From: Aeromonas piscicola
GTDB lineage: Bacteria > Pseudomonadota > Gammaproteobacteria > Enterobacterales > Aeromonadaceae
Length of the DNA: 64,000 bases
Reading direction: 5' to 3'
NCBI RefSeq assembly: GCF_000820005.1
Contig: NZ_CDBL01000086.1
Span: 24,005 to 88,004 of the forward strand
Below, in pieces: positions 33,516 to 42,226 of this stretch. Within the stretch, counting starts at the first letter, position 1, and every line of letters starts with the position of its first letter. Made by a program: the position numbers and the translations under genes. Under the pieces are notes generated by a model. It was not told where the DNA came from and did not search any database. It saw nothing but the letters and a program-made list of their open reading frames with translations.

Positions 33516-34337
33516 TTATTGTGACTCCGCCATATGGGGATATTTTGGGAGGATGAATGCAGGCTGCAGCGCCCGGGTATCCAGACGAATTCGTATCGCA
33601 TCCGGCCGCCAGTGTTCAATATCGCAATCCACCAGCCCCCCTCGCTCGTCATAATTGACCCGTACCAGCCGCAGCACGGCGCTCCCTTCCGCCAGATTGA
33701 GCGCGCGGGCTATGGCTCCCCGTGCCGACGAGGGGGTGATCTCGAGGCTGGCGCCGCCCTGACCTATGCCATAGCGCTGTTGATAGAGTTCGGTGAGGGA
33801 GCTGGCCAGCGGCGCGCTGGCGATATCGGGAAAGCGGCTGGCCAGCAGGTGGTGGCTGACGTGGAGCACCGGGCGTCCATCGATCAGCCGCTGACGGCGG
33901 ATTTCGTAGAGCGGGGTAAAGGGCTCCAGCCCCATCCAGCGGCACAGTTCGCTGCTGGCAAGCTCGCTGCCGTGGGCCAGCACCCGGGTTTCGGCGGTGC
34001 GTTGCTGCTCACCGATCCACTGGTGAAAGTGGGTGTGGATGGCGGGATCGTAGGTGAGTCTTGGCGGCGCCACAAACCAGCCGCGCCGCTCGGCCCGGTA
34101 GATAAGGCCATCCGCTTCGAGGCTGGAGAGCGCCTCCTTGATGGTGATGCGGGTGGTGGCAAAGCGCTCGCTCAGCGCCCGTTCGGCGGGCAACTGCTGC
34201 CCGGCCCCCAACTGACCGCTGCCGATATAGCGGCGCAGGGTCTGGCCAATCTGTTCGCACTTGGAGGAGGAGCGGCCATCGGCTACTCCCTGCTCGCTCA
34301 ATCTCGGCTCGGTCACACTCATATCCCTGTTGGTCAT
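33516..34337 (-). CDS. GntR-family regulator with UTRA effector domain
   Basis: 273 residues. GntR winged helix about 25-95 (LRRYIGSGQLGAGQQLPAER, then TTRITIKEALSSLEADGLIY), UTRA ligand domain about 110-255 (EIRRQRLIDGRPVLHVSHHL, then ALNLAEGSAVLRLVRVN). UTRA regulators sense small molecules, often sugar phosphates or phosphonates; PhnF and PhnR belong here. It is divergent from an ABC importer, phosphodiesterase and HAD cluster, with PhoB-like repeats between, so it most likely adds substrate control to that cluster. A decayed copy of its 3' end lies downstream. Confidence 0.92.
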   Translation of the reverse strand: MTNRDMSVTEPRLSEQGVADGRSSSKCEQIGQTLRRYIGSGQLGAGQQLPAERALSERFATTRITIKEALSSLEADGLIYRAERRGWFVAPPRLTYDPAIHTHFHQWIGEQQRTAETRVLAHGSELASSELCRWMGLEPFTPLYEIRRQRLIDGRPVLHVSHHLLASRFPDIASAPLASSLTELYQQRYGIGQGGASLEITPSSARGAIARALNLAEGSAVLRLVRVNYDERGGLVDCDIEHWRPDAIRIRLDTRALQPAFILPKYPHMAESQ

Positions 34338-34415
34338 GCTGAATCCCAGTGGCTGGCAAAGTCCCTGTTGGAGTAGTCCAGCCTCACTCGGGTTCAGAGT
34401 TGTAACCGCTCTGGA

Positions 34416-34459
34416 TGACAGCGGCGTGACAGGGCGATTGTCATCAAACTGCCATCAAA
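34416..34459. promoter_or_regulatory. PhoB-box-like direct repeats upstream of the ABC-phosphodiesterase cluster
   Basis: On the + strand, TTGTCATCAAA then CTGCCATCAAA at 34438-34459 fits the 22-bp Pho box (two 11-bp units of CTGTCATAWAW) at 18 of 22 positions. On the minus strand, CTGTCA occurs twice exactly 11 bases apart (TGACAG at 34416 and 34427). Two abutting Pho boxes facing both ways would let PhoB~P drive the importer and possibly gntR. A CATATT at 34475-34480 could be the -10 element. Confidence 0.6.
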
Positions 34460-34532
34460 GCGCCCCGCCACCGTCATATTTCCCCTCTAGCATCCCTCTC
34501 GAACCTTAACTGACCTAGTCCAGAGGGATGGG

Positions 34533-35582
34533 ATGATGAAAAGCGTGATCGCAAGTGCACTGGCCCTGGTGGCCATCAGTCAACCACTGTTTGCCGCCGA
34601 GAACATCGCGGATCTCGAGAAGGCCGCCCGTGGCGAAGGCCAGCTCAGCAGTATCGGCATGCCCGACAGCTGGGCCAACTGGAAGGATACCTGGCAGCAG
34701 CTGGGCAGCATCTACGGCATCAAGCATCAGGATACCGACATGAGCTCGGCGCAGGAGATCGCCAAGTTCGCCGCCGAGAAGGCCAATGCCACCGCCGACA
34801 TCGGCGATGTGGGCGGTGCCTTCGGTCCGGTTGCGGTCAAGCAGGGGGTTACCCAGCCCTACAAACCTTCCAGCTGGGCCGACATTCCCAACTGGGCCAA
34901 GGATGCGGACGGTCACTGGATGCTGGCCTATACCGGCACCATCGCCTTCCTGATCAACAAGGATCTGGTCAAGGCCGCCCCCACCAGCTGGCAATCCCTG
35001 CTGGGTGGCGACTACAAGGTGACCCTGGGTGATGTCGGCGTGGCCTCTCAGGCCAACAACGGCGTGCTGGCGGCGGCCTATGCCACCGGCGGCAGCGAGA
35101 AGAACCTCAAGCCCGCCCTGGAGCTGTTCGGCCAGCTGGCCAAACAGGGACGCCTCTCCCTGAACGACCCTTCCATCGCCAATATCGAGAAGGGTGAAGT
35201 GGAAGTCGGCGTGCTGTGGGACTTCAACGCACTGAACTACCGCGACAAGATAGACCCCAAGAAGTTTGATGTGGTTATCCCGAGCGACGGCTCCGTCATC
35301 GCCGGCTACACCACCATCATCAACAAGTGGGCCAAGAACCCCAACGCCGCCAAGCTGGCCCGGGAATACATCCTCTCAGACGCAGGTCAAATCAACCTGG
35401 CCCGTGGCTACGCCCGTCCCATCCGCAGCAATGTGGTATTGCCGGATGACGTGAAAGCCAAGCTGCTGCCTGCCGAGCAGTATGCCAATGCCAAGCCGGT
35501 CAGCGATCATGCCGCCTGGGAACAGAGCTCCAAGGCCCTGCCGCGCCAGTGGCAGGAAACCGTCATGATCAACATGCAGTAA
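34533..35582 (+). CDS. ABC importer periplasmic binding protein (family 1 type)
   Basis: 349 residues, AGAGGGA before tandem ATGs. Signal peptide MMKSVIASALALVAISQPLF with cleavage after FAA. The mature part resembles spermidine/iron/2-aminoethylphosphonate binding proteins of the PotD/FbpA type (GSYLAFLINKDLV-like segment TGTIAFLINKDLVKA, and ARPIRSNV near the end). Its transporter partners follow directly: phosphodiesterase, two permeases and an ATPase. With Pho-like boxes upstream a phosphorus compound is the likely ligand; iron is an alternative from fold alone. Confidence 0.88.
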   Translation: MMKSVIASALALVAISQPLFAAENIADLEKAARGEGQLSSIGMPDSWANWKDTWQQLGSIYGIKHQDTDMSSAQEIAKFAAEKANATADIGDVGGAFGPVAVKQGVTQPYKPSSWADIPNWAKDADGHWMLAYTGTIAFLINKDLVKAAPTSWQSLLGGDYKVTLGDVGVASQANNGVLAAAYATGGSEKNLKPALELFGQLAKQGRLSLNDPSIANIEKGEVEVGVLWDFNALNYRDKIDPKKFDVVIPSDGSVIAGYTTIINKWAKNPNAAKLAREYILSDAGQINLARGYARPIRSNVVLPDDVKAKLLPAEQYANAKPVSDHAAWEQSSKALPRQWQETVMINMQ

Positions 35583-35591
35583 GGGGATCCA

Positions 35592-36425
35592 GTGCAACAC
35601 AAGGTGATAGTGGTACTTGTGGATGGCCTGTCTGCCGAGGTAGCCCACACAATGGGCTACCTCACAGGCATGGTGGAGGCACAGCGCGGCTTGTATACGA
35701 CCCTGAGCTGTGCCCTGCCCTCCCTCTCCCGGCCGCTCTACGAGTGCATCCTGACCGGCGTACCGCCAGTGGCCAGCGGCATCACCCACAATGGTGTCAG
35801 TCGCTTGAGCCAGCATGAATCCATCTTCCATCTCGCCCGAGCCAGCGGCAAACGCACGGCAGCCGCGGCCTATTACTGGGTGAGCGAGCTCTATAACTGC
35901 ACTCCCTGGCTCGCGTTGCGGGATCGCTATACCCATGACGAGCAGCTGCCGATCCAGCACGGCTGCTTCTACTGGGATGACAGCTACCCCGACAGCCATC
36001 TGCTGATGGATGGGGAATGGCTCAGAACCCAGCATGATCCCGATTTTCTGTTGATCCACCCCATGGGAGTGGACGATGCGGGCCACAAGTTTGGCCTGGA
36101 CTCGCGCCAGTACCGCAACCAGGCGCGCCGCATGGACAGCCTGCTGGCCGATCTGCTGCCCCAGTGGCTGGGGGAAGGCTACCAGGTGCTGGTGACCTCG
36201 GATCACGGCATGAACAACGACTTGAGCCACGGCGGCACCTTGCCCGAGGAGCGCACCGTACCGCTCTGGCTGTTTGGCGATGCCTTTGTGGCCCAGTGGC
36301 CTGCCGGACCGGCCTTGCAACAAACCCAGCTCTGCGGTCTGATGGCCGACTTGCTTGGCGTTTCCCATGACAAGCCAAGCGGCCTGCCGCTGCTCAAGGC
36401 AGCCTGCCTGCGCGAGGTGCACTGA
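35592..36425 (+). CDS. Alkaline-phosphatase-superfamily phosphodiesterase (type I nucleotide pyrophosphatase-like)
   Basis: 277 residues from a GTG with AAGGGG upstream. Metal ligands of the PF01663 fold are in place: VLVDGLS at the start, nucleophile Ser/Thr region SLSRPLYECILTG, GVDDAGHKFG and TSDHGMN, then SHGGT. No signal peptide, so it acts in the cytoplasm on an imported substrate. Relatives split phosphodiesters, pyrophosphates or phosphonoacetate. Being the second gene in an importer operon, it probably cuts the imported organophosphate. Its stop overlaps the next start (TGATG). Confidence 0.88.
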   Translation: MQHKVIVVLVDGLSAEVAHTMGYLTGMVEAQRGLYTTLSCALPSLSRPLYECILTGVPPVASGITHNGVSRLSQHESIFHLARASGKRTAAAAYYWVSELYNCTPWLALRDRYTHDEQLPIQHGCFYWDDSYPDSHLLMDGEWLRTQHDPDFLLIHPMGVDDAGHKFGLDSRQYRNQARRMDSLLADLLPQWLGEGYQVLVTSDHGMNNDLSHGGTLPEERTVPLWLFGDAFVAQWPAGPALQQTQLCGLMADLLGVSHDKPSGLPLLKAACLREVH

Positions 36426-37321
36426 TGATCTCTGCCGCCACCCGGATCCTGCCGGATCAAGCCGTGATCCCGCGTCAAACCCGTCGTCACTGGCTGCCTG
36501 CGCTGGTACTGCTGCCATTTTTCCTCTTGATGATACTGTTCCAGCTCGCCCCCATGGTGTGGGTACTGGTGGGCAGCTTTCAAACCCCGGAAGGCTGGGG
36601 CCTGGATCATTACCGGGAGATCCTGAGCTCCCCTTTCTACCTCCAATCCTTCACCAACTCATTGCGCATCGCCGGTATCGCCAGTCTGGCAGGGCTTGCC
36701 ATCGGCACCCTGGGGGCGGCAGCGCTGCGCCAGAGCGGTGAGCGGGTCAAGCGAGCCCTGCTGGCGTTTGTCACCATGACCAGCAACTTCAGCGGTGTGC
36801 CGCTGGCGTTCGCCTTCATCATCATTCTCGGCATCAACGGCGCCATCACACTGCTGCTCAAATCCTGGGGCTGGATCGACGGTTTCAACCTCTACTCCGG
36901 GGCTGGTCTCATCCTCATCTACACCTATTTCCAGATCCCGCTCGCCCTGCTGCTGCTCTACCCGGCGTTCGATGCGCTGCAGGATGACTGGCCCCAGGCC
37001 GCCGCCCTGCTGGGTGCCAGCAAGAGGCAGTATGTGTGGCACGTGGCGCTGCCGGTGCTGACGCCAGCACTGCTCGGTACTCTCATCATCCTGTTTGCCA
37101 ATGCGGTGGGGGCCTATGCCTCCGCCTACGCCCTCACCACGGGCAACTTCAACCTGGTGACCATACGGGTGGCCAGCCTGGTCTCCGGCGACATCTTCCT
37201 CGAACCCAATCTGGCGGCGGCGCTGGCGGTGATCCTGATGGTGTTGCTGGGCGTGGTGACGGCCGCCAACCAGTGGCTGCTGAAGAAGAGCTATGTGAAC
37301 AAGGGGCAATCCCATGAATGA
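36425..37321 (+). CDS. ABC importer permease 1
   Basis: 298 residues, about six membrane helices. The EAA-type cytoplasmic loop is seen as AAALLGASKRQYVWHVALPV. The start overlaps the phosphodiesterase stop by one base and its end overlaps the second permease, so translation is coupled. It resembles PotB/PhnU-type permeases of the binding-protein-dependent class. Confidence 0.92.
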   Translation: MISAATRILPDQAVIPRQTRRHWLPALVLLPFFLLMILFQLAPMVWVLVGSFQTPEGWGLDHYREILSSPFYLQSFTNSLRIAGIASLAGLAIGTLGAAALRQSGERVKRALLAFVTMTSNFSGVPLAFAFIIILGINGAITLLLKSWGWIDGFNLYSGAGLILIYTYFQIPLALLLLYPAFDALQDDWPQAAALLGASKRQYVWHVALPVLTPALLGTLIILFANAVGAYASAYALTTGNFNLVTIRVASLVSGDIFLEPNLAAALAVILMVLLGVVTAANQWLLKKSYVNKGQSHE

Positions 37322-38090
37322 CCTGACACCGCGCTGGCCAAGGTGGGTACTGGGGGCGCTGGTCACCACCCTGCTGCTGCCACTGCTGGCGACCCTGCTT
37401 TACTCCCTCTCCACCCGCTGGGGCGCAACTCTGCTGCCGGACGGCTTCACGCTGGAGTGGTATCTGCAACTGTGGGGGGATCCGCGCTTCCTGGCTGCCT
37501 TCGGCCGCAGCCTGTTTGTCTGTTTCGCCACCCTGCTGCTGGGCACGCTGGTGCTGGTCCCGACCGTGCTGGTGGTGGCCTACTACTTCCCCAAGCTGGA
37601 TCCCTGGATGAACCTGCTGATCCTGCTCCCCTTCGCGGTGCCGCCCGTGGTCTCTTCGGTGGGGCTGTTGCAGATCTACGCCGACGGTCCGCTGCCCATA
37701 GTCGGCACGCCCTGGATCCTGGTGGGCACCTGGTTCACAGTGGTGCTCCCCTTCATGTATCGGGCACTGGCCAACAGCTTGCAGGGCGTGCCGCTCCGGG
37801 ATCTGATGGATGCCGCCCACCTGCTGGGGGCGAGCAGCGCACGCGCCTTCGCTATGGTGGTGCTGCCAAATCTGCGCAAGGGGCTGCTGGCGGCGCTGTT
37901 TCTGTCGCTCTCCTTCCTGCTTGGTGAGTTCGTGTTTGCCAACATGCTGGTGGGCACCCGTTACGAAACCCTGCAGGTCTATCTCTACAACATGCGCGCC
38001 ACCTCGGGCCACTTCACCAGCGCGCTGGTGATGAGCTACTTCCTGCTGACCCTGCTGCTCACCTGGGCGGCGAACAGATTCCATCGGTGA
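37314..38090 (+). CDS. ABC importer permease 2
   Basis: 258 residues, about six membrane helices, EAA loop DAAHLLGASSARAFAMVVLP. Starts 8 bases inside the first permease. Resembles PotC/PhnV-type permeases. Together with permease 1 it forms the heterodimeric channel served by the ATPase at 38097. Confidence 0.92.
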   Translation: MNDLTPRWPRWVLGALVTTLLLPLLATLLYSLSTRWGATLLPDGFTLEWYLQLWGDPRFLAAFGRSLFVCFATLLLGTLVLVPTVLVVAYYFPKLDPWMNLLILLPFAVPPVVSSVGLLQIYADGPLPIVGTPWILVGTWFTVVLPFMYRALANSLQGVPLRDLMDAAHLLGASSARAFAMVVLPNLRKGLLAALFLSLSFLLGEFVFANMLVGTRYETLQVYLYNMRATSGHFTSALVMSYFLLTLLLTWAANRFHR

Positions 38091-38096
38091 TCCCAT

Positions 38097-39104
38097 ATGT
38101 TCCATCTAGAAGTAACCCAACTGCACAAATCCTACGGCGAGACCAAGGTGTTCGAGGGGATAGAATTCGGCATCCGCAAGGGGGAGCTGGTGACCCTGCT
38201 CGGTCCCTCCGGCTGCGGCAAATCCACCCTGCTGCGGGCACTGGCCGGGCTGACGCCGGTCGATGGCGGTCAGGTACGGGTGGCAGGTGAGGACATCACC
38301 TGGCAGGCGCCGCAGAAGCGCGGCATCGGCATGGTGTTCCAGAGCTATGCGCTGTTCCCCAACATGACGGTGTGGGACAACGTGGCCTTCGGCCTCAGAA
38401 TGAAACCCCAGCCTGGACGGGAACTGGCCGCCAGTGTGCAGGAGGCCTTGAGCCTGGTTGAGCTGGATGGCTTCGAGCGCCGCTATCCAGGCGAGCTCTC
38501 CGGCGGCCAGCGCCAGCGGGTCGCCCTCGCCCGCGCCCTGGTGGTACGGCCGCGGATCCTGCTGTTGGATGAACCCCTCTCTGCGCTGGATGCCCGCATC
38601 CGCCGCAGCCTGCGATTGCAGATCCGCGAGATCCAGCAGCGGCTCGAGCTCACCACCATCTTCGTCACCCACGATCAGGAAGAGGCGCTGACCATGTCGG
38701 ATCGGGTGTTCCTGATGAACAAGGGGGAGATAGTGCAAAGCGGCAGCCCGGAGCAGATCTATACACAGCCTGCCAGCGAGTTCGTGGCGAGCTTTATCGG
38801 CCACTACAACCTGCTGGCCCCCGAGCAGGCCAAGTCACTGTTCGGCCCCCGTTTTCGCGGCACCCTGGCGCTGCGACCCGAGTCCATCAACCTGTTGCCT
38901 GCGGGGACGCAGAGCCTTGATCCCTGCCTGCCCGGCGTCATTCGCCAGCAGCAGTTGCTCGGCAACATCATCCGCTATCAGGTGGAGTGCGAAGCGGGGC
39001 TCTTGACGGTGGATACCCTCAATCGCTCGGCTCGCGACCTGTTGCCAGTGGGCACGGCCGTCACCCTGGCGGTGGCCCGGGATCAACTGTGTGAGGTAGC
39101 ATAA
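38097..39104 (+). CDS. ABC importer ATPase (PotA/FbpC/PhnT type)
   Basis: 335 residues. Walker A GPSGCGKSTLL, Q-loop MVFQSYALFP, signature LSGGQRQRVALARAL, Walker B ILLLDEPLSALD, switch His in VTHDQEEALTM, and a C-terminal TOBE-type domain from about 240. It begins 6 bases after permease 2. This subclass powers import of polyamines, iron, sulfate, molybdate or 2-aminoethylphosphonate; context favours a phosphorus compound. Confidence 0.95.
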   Translation: MFHLEVTQLHKSYGETKVFEGIEFGIRKGELVTLLGPSGCGKSTLLRALAGLTPVDGGQVRVAGEDITWQAPQKRGIGMVFQSYALFPNMTVWDNVAFGLRMKPQPGRELAASVQEALSLVELDGFERRYPGELSGGQRQRVALARALVVRPRILLLDEPLSALDARIRRSLRLQIREIQQRLELTTIFVTHDQEEALTMSDRVFLMNKGEIVQSGSPEQIYTQPASEFVASFIGHYNLLAPEQAKSLFGPRFRGTLALRPESINLLPAGTQSLDPCLPGVIRQQQLLGNIIRYQVECEAGLLTVDTLNRSARDLLPVGTAVTLAVARDQLCEVA

Positions 39105-39189
39105 GCGATGGATTACGCCCCCTTTAAATCGGCGCGCGGCCAACATGCCGCCCGTCAATCATCACAGTTATGGATAGCTAGGAGCAGGT

Positions 39190-39849
39190 ATGGCACTGGC
39201 ACTGTTTGATCTGGACGAAACCCTGATTGCCGGGGATTCCGCCAGCCTCTGGCTGGAGTACATGGTGGCCCAGGAGCTGGCCCCGGCGGACATGATTGCC
39301 GAGGAGCAGGCCATGATGTCCCTCTACCATCAGGGCAAGATGGACATGCATCAGTACATGGCATTCACCCTGCGGCCGCTGGCGGGCAAGTCGCGCCAGT
39401 GGCTCGGCCAGCAGTGCCAGCACTTCACCGAGCAAGTGCTGCGCGAGCGCCTCTACTCCGAGGGTGTGGAGCGCATCGAATGGCATAGGGAGCGCGGCGA
39501 CGAGCTGGTACTGATCTCCGCCTCCGGCGAGCATCTGGTGGCGCCCATGGCGCAGATGCTGGGGATGGATCACTGCGTCGCCATACTGCTCGATGAGGAG
39601 GAGGGCATGCTGACCGGCCAGACTCGCGGTACCCTGAGTTTTCGGGAGGGCAAGGTGGCACGCATCAACCAGCTGTTTGCCGGGGATGACAACCTCTGGC
39701 AGGAGAGTTATGGCTACAGTGACTCCCACAACGACCTGCCGATGTTGCGGGCGGTGACCCATCCCCATGCGGTCAACCCGGCTCCCGGTCTGCGTCAGGT
39801 CGCCGCCGAACACGACTGGCCGACCCTGGACTGGCAGCTGATCGGCTGA
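39190..39849 (+). CDS. HAD-superfamily IB phosphatase
   Basis: 219 residues. HAD motif I FDLDETLIAGDS, motif II LISASGEH, motif III Lys in FREGKVARI, motif IV YGYSDSHNDLPML. The helical C1 cap lies between about residues 20 and 90. It belongs to the SerB-like HAD-IB group whose members remove phosphate from small phosphate monoesters. The 85-base gap after the ATPase has no terminator, and TAGGAGC precedes the ATG, so it is likely the last gene of the operon and could take the phosphomonoester made by the phosphodiesterase. Confidence 0.9.
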   Translation: MALALFDLDETLIAGDSASLWLEYMVAQELAPADMIAEEQAMMSLYHQGKMDMHQYMAFTLRPLAGKSRQWLGQQCQHFTEQVLRERLYSEGVERIEWHRERGDELVLISASGEHLVAPMAQMLGMDHCVAILLDEEEGMLTGQTRGTLSFREGKVARINQLFAGDDNLWQESYGYSDSHNDLPMLRAVTHPHAVNPAPGLRQVAAEHDWPTLDWQLIG

Positions 39850-39854
39850 ATGAA

Positions 39855-39876
39855 GAAGAGGCCCTCAGGCCTCTTC
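39855..39876. terminator. Hairpin shared by convergent HAD and cyclase genes
   Basis: GAAGAGGCC / GGCCTCTTC with a 4-base loop. It includes the stop codon of the convergent cyclase gene, and the downstream tails are only weakly T-rich. Confidence 0.6.
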
Positions 39877-41475
39877 GTTGCTCAACAGGTTGCCCTTTGG
39901 CAAGCTCCCCTCTCCGGCCACAAGTTCCTGCGGCTTGCCCAGGTAGATGCGGTTTTTGCCATCACGCTTGGCGCGATAGACCTCGGCATCGGCCACCTCC
40001 AGCAACGTCTTGCCATGCGTCACCCCGTTGCTGGCCACCAGCCCGCCACTCAAGGTCAGCTTGAGGCCCGGCTCGCGCCAGTCCAGTGACTCCACGCCCT
40101 TGCGGAACTGCTCCAGCAACATCAGACAGAAGTGGGTGTCCGGGTTGACCATCAGCACCACCAGCTCCTCCCCGCCGTAACGGCAGACCCAGCCATGATC
40201 CCCCAGCAGCCGCATGGCCAGCTGAGCCACCCGCTTGAGCACCACATCCCCGGTCTGGTGGCCATAGTTGTCGTTGACCCGCTTGAAGTCATCGAGATCG
40301 ACCATGGCCAGGCAGAAGGGCTGGTGTTCGAGCAACAGCCGGGTCAGGCGTTCGTCGAAGAAACGGCGATTGTAGAGGCCGGTCAGTTTGTCCAGATTGG
40401 CCTGCTGGCGCGCCTCGTGATAATCCTTGCTCGCCTCGGCCAGCTCGGCGTAGACGTACTTGAGCTCCCGCATCCCGCCCTGGGGTACGTCATCGGGTTG
40501 GGTCCGGCTGGCCCGGATCATGGCGGCTATCTCATCGAGCATGCGGCGAAAATAACGGGACCACACCAGCGCCAGTACGAGATAGAGCACGCAGGCCAGC
40601 GCCACCATCAGCTGCACGTTGAGGGAGACCCTGTCGATCGCGGCCTGAACGCTGACCGCCGGTTGCACGCTGATCAGCACCCAGTTGCGCTCAGGCAACT
40701 TGCTGTAGGCCACGAACAGCTGGGAGGCCTTGTCCAGGAAGATGCCATCCCCCTGATTGAAGCGGGAGAGCCACTGGGGATGGGCCATGGGCTTGAGCAA
40801 CTGGGCGGGATCCGGGTGCACCAGCACCTTGCCGGACTGATTGACGATCATCTGGTAACCGTTGTCAGCCTGGCGGTTCAGCTGGGCCGAGAAGGGCGCA
40901 AGGATGGCATCGACTGCAAACACCCCCTGCACCTTGCCGCTGGCATCGGTCAACGCCCGTGCCAGGGCGATCACCAGATTCCCGTTGGTGTAGTCGTAGT
41001 AGGGCTCGGTCCAGACCATCTTGCCCAGATGCTGGCTGGCCAGCTGATACCAGGGGCGGCCCCTGGGATCGAAGTTGGCATCCGCCTCCCACTTGGGATA
41101 AATCAGCATCTGGCGCTCTGCCGTGCCGACATAGATGTAGATCAGGTCGGCCATCATCCCCTTGTAGAGCCGCCACTCCTTCAGATAGGTCTCGGTATTG
41201 TGCAGGCGGGGGCCGCTGATATCTTCCACCTTCACTTGGTCGTAGATAAGCGTAAACTGCCGTTCCATCTCCTGGAGATAGGGCTCGATGAAGACGTGAC
41301 GCAACTGGTGATTGGTGGCGAGCAGACGCTGCTGCAACTCGTTTTGCAGGCTGCGTTCCATGTGCAGATAGTAGATGCCGCCCAGCATCAGTACAGGAAT
41401 GAACAACAGCAACAACCCCAGGCGCATCCGGGCAACCAGAGACCAGGTTTTCTTGGAGACAACACGCTTATCCAA
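39865..41475 (-). CDS. Membrane GGDEF protein with double-Cache sensor, variant GGEEL site
   Basis: 536 residues. Membrane helix about 17-38, periplasmic dCache about 40-285 (DPRGRPWYQLA is the typical Cache motif), second helix about 295-317, linker, GGDEF domain about 370-525. The signature reads YGGEELVVL, so the fifth residue is Leu instead of Phe. The first four residues that matter for metal and GTP are kept, so activity is possible but less sure than in the other two cyclases here. No RxxD I-site is present at the usual place (GDHG instead). It has its own promoter and is convergent to the HAD gene. Confidence 0.9.
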   Translation of the reverse strand: MDKRVVSKKTWSLVARMRLGLLLLFIPVLMLGGIYYLHMERSLQNELQQRLLATNHQLRHVFIEPYLQEMERQFTLIYDQVKVEDISGPRLHNTETYLKEWRLYKGMMADLIYIYVGTAERQMLIYPKWEADANFDPRGRPWYQLASQHLGKMVWTEPYYDYTNGNLVIALARALTDASGKVQGVFAVDAILAPFSAQLNRQADNGYQMIVNQSGKVLVHPDPAQLLKPMAHPQWLSRFNQGDGIFLDKASQLFVAYSKLPERNWVLISVQPAVSVQAAIDRVSLNVQLMVALACVLYLVLALVWSRYFRRMLDEIAAMIRASRTQPDDVPQGGMRELKYVYAELAEASKDYHEARQQANLDKLTGLYNRRFFDERLTRLLLEHQPFCLAMVDLDDFKRVNDNYGHQTGDVVLKRVAQLAMRLLGDHGWVCRYGGEELVVLMVNPDTHFCLMLLEQFRKGVESLDWREPGLKLTLSGGLVASNGVTHGKTLLEVADAEVYRAKRDGKNRIYLGKPQELVAGEGSLPKGNLLSNEEA

Positions 41476-41584
41476 CCCGGACTCCTGCTACCGTCAGACA
41501 TGATGTAATGTCAGAATATCAGCACCACAGGATGGAGTCCAAAAGGAAGCTGGTTATGTGCTCAACAAGAGGTAATCGACACGG

Positions 41585-42025
41585 ATGTTGAACCCGGATC
41601 TGCTGATGGCGCTGCACTATTGCGCCGTGATCACCCTGACCGGGGCCATCACCTCCGAGTATTTTCTGTTCCGGCGCGGCATGTCCATCGAACAGGTACG
41701 CAAGCTGCTGCTGGCCGACGGCCTGGCGGCGCTGGCCCTGCTGCTCATCTTCATCACGGGCGTGTTGCAGGTGCTCGCCCACCCCGACGAGCCCGCCGTG
41801 CTGCTCGCCAACCCAGGCTATCGCACCAAGCTGCTGCTGTTTTTCGTGATGGCCATCAGCTTTGGCTACCCCAGCCGCCTCTTCTATCGCTGGCGCCGCT
41901 CCCTGCGCCAGGGTCGGGCCCCCATGGTCTCCATCCAGCAGCAGTTCTGGGTGATCTGGATCCTGCGCGGCAACCTCTTGTTGCTTGCCCTCATTCCCCT
42001 GCTGGCCAAACTCGTCAGCAGCTGA
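41585..42025 (+). CDS. DUF2214-family inner-membrane protein
   Basis: 146 residues, four hydrophobic segments at about 7-25, 41-63, 82-103 and 119-141. The start MLNPDLLMALHYCAVITLTG and the RTKLLLFFVMAISFGYPSRL segment fit the DUF2214 family of small membrane proteins. Function unknown; His12 is in a position suited to cofactor binding, but this is speculation. AAGAGG precedes the start. Confidence 0.82.
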   Translation: MLNPDLLMALHYCAVITLTGAITSEYFLFRRGMSIEQVRKLLLADGLAALALLLIFITGVLQVLAHPDEPAVLLANPGYRTKLLLFFVMAISFGYPSRLFYRWRRSLRQGRAPMVSIQQQFWVIWILRGNLLLLALIPLLAKLVSS

Positions 42026-42226
42026 AGACGACTCTGATTCAGCAGCCATAAGGACTAATCCGTCCCCTACACGGCCATTCTGCGGCGGCCACCCTTTTCT
42101 CTCACAGCCCCTCCTGTGGACCAAACTCGCGAGCGCTAAAGACAAATCCCCCCGCACACGGTTATCTTGGTGGCTGGAGTTTTGCGGACGGGTGTCTGCC
42201 CGCCACCTTTTCAGGGATGAATTCGT

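Noticed and set aside
38097..39104. The ABC system considered as a ferric iron or polyamine importer
   Set aside because: Binding protein and ATPase folds allow it, but the phosphodiesterase inside the operon, the HAD phosphatase, the UTRA regulator and the Pho-like repeats fit a phosphorus compound better. Not excluded.
42026..42226. Search for a gene or RNA in this gap
   Set aside because: Only low-quality short frames and no stable hairpin; it appears to be the promoter region of the EamA gene.
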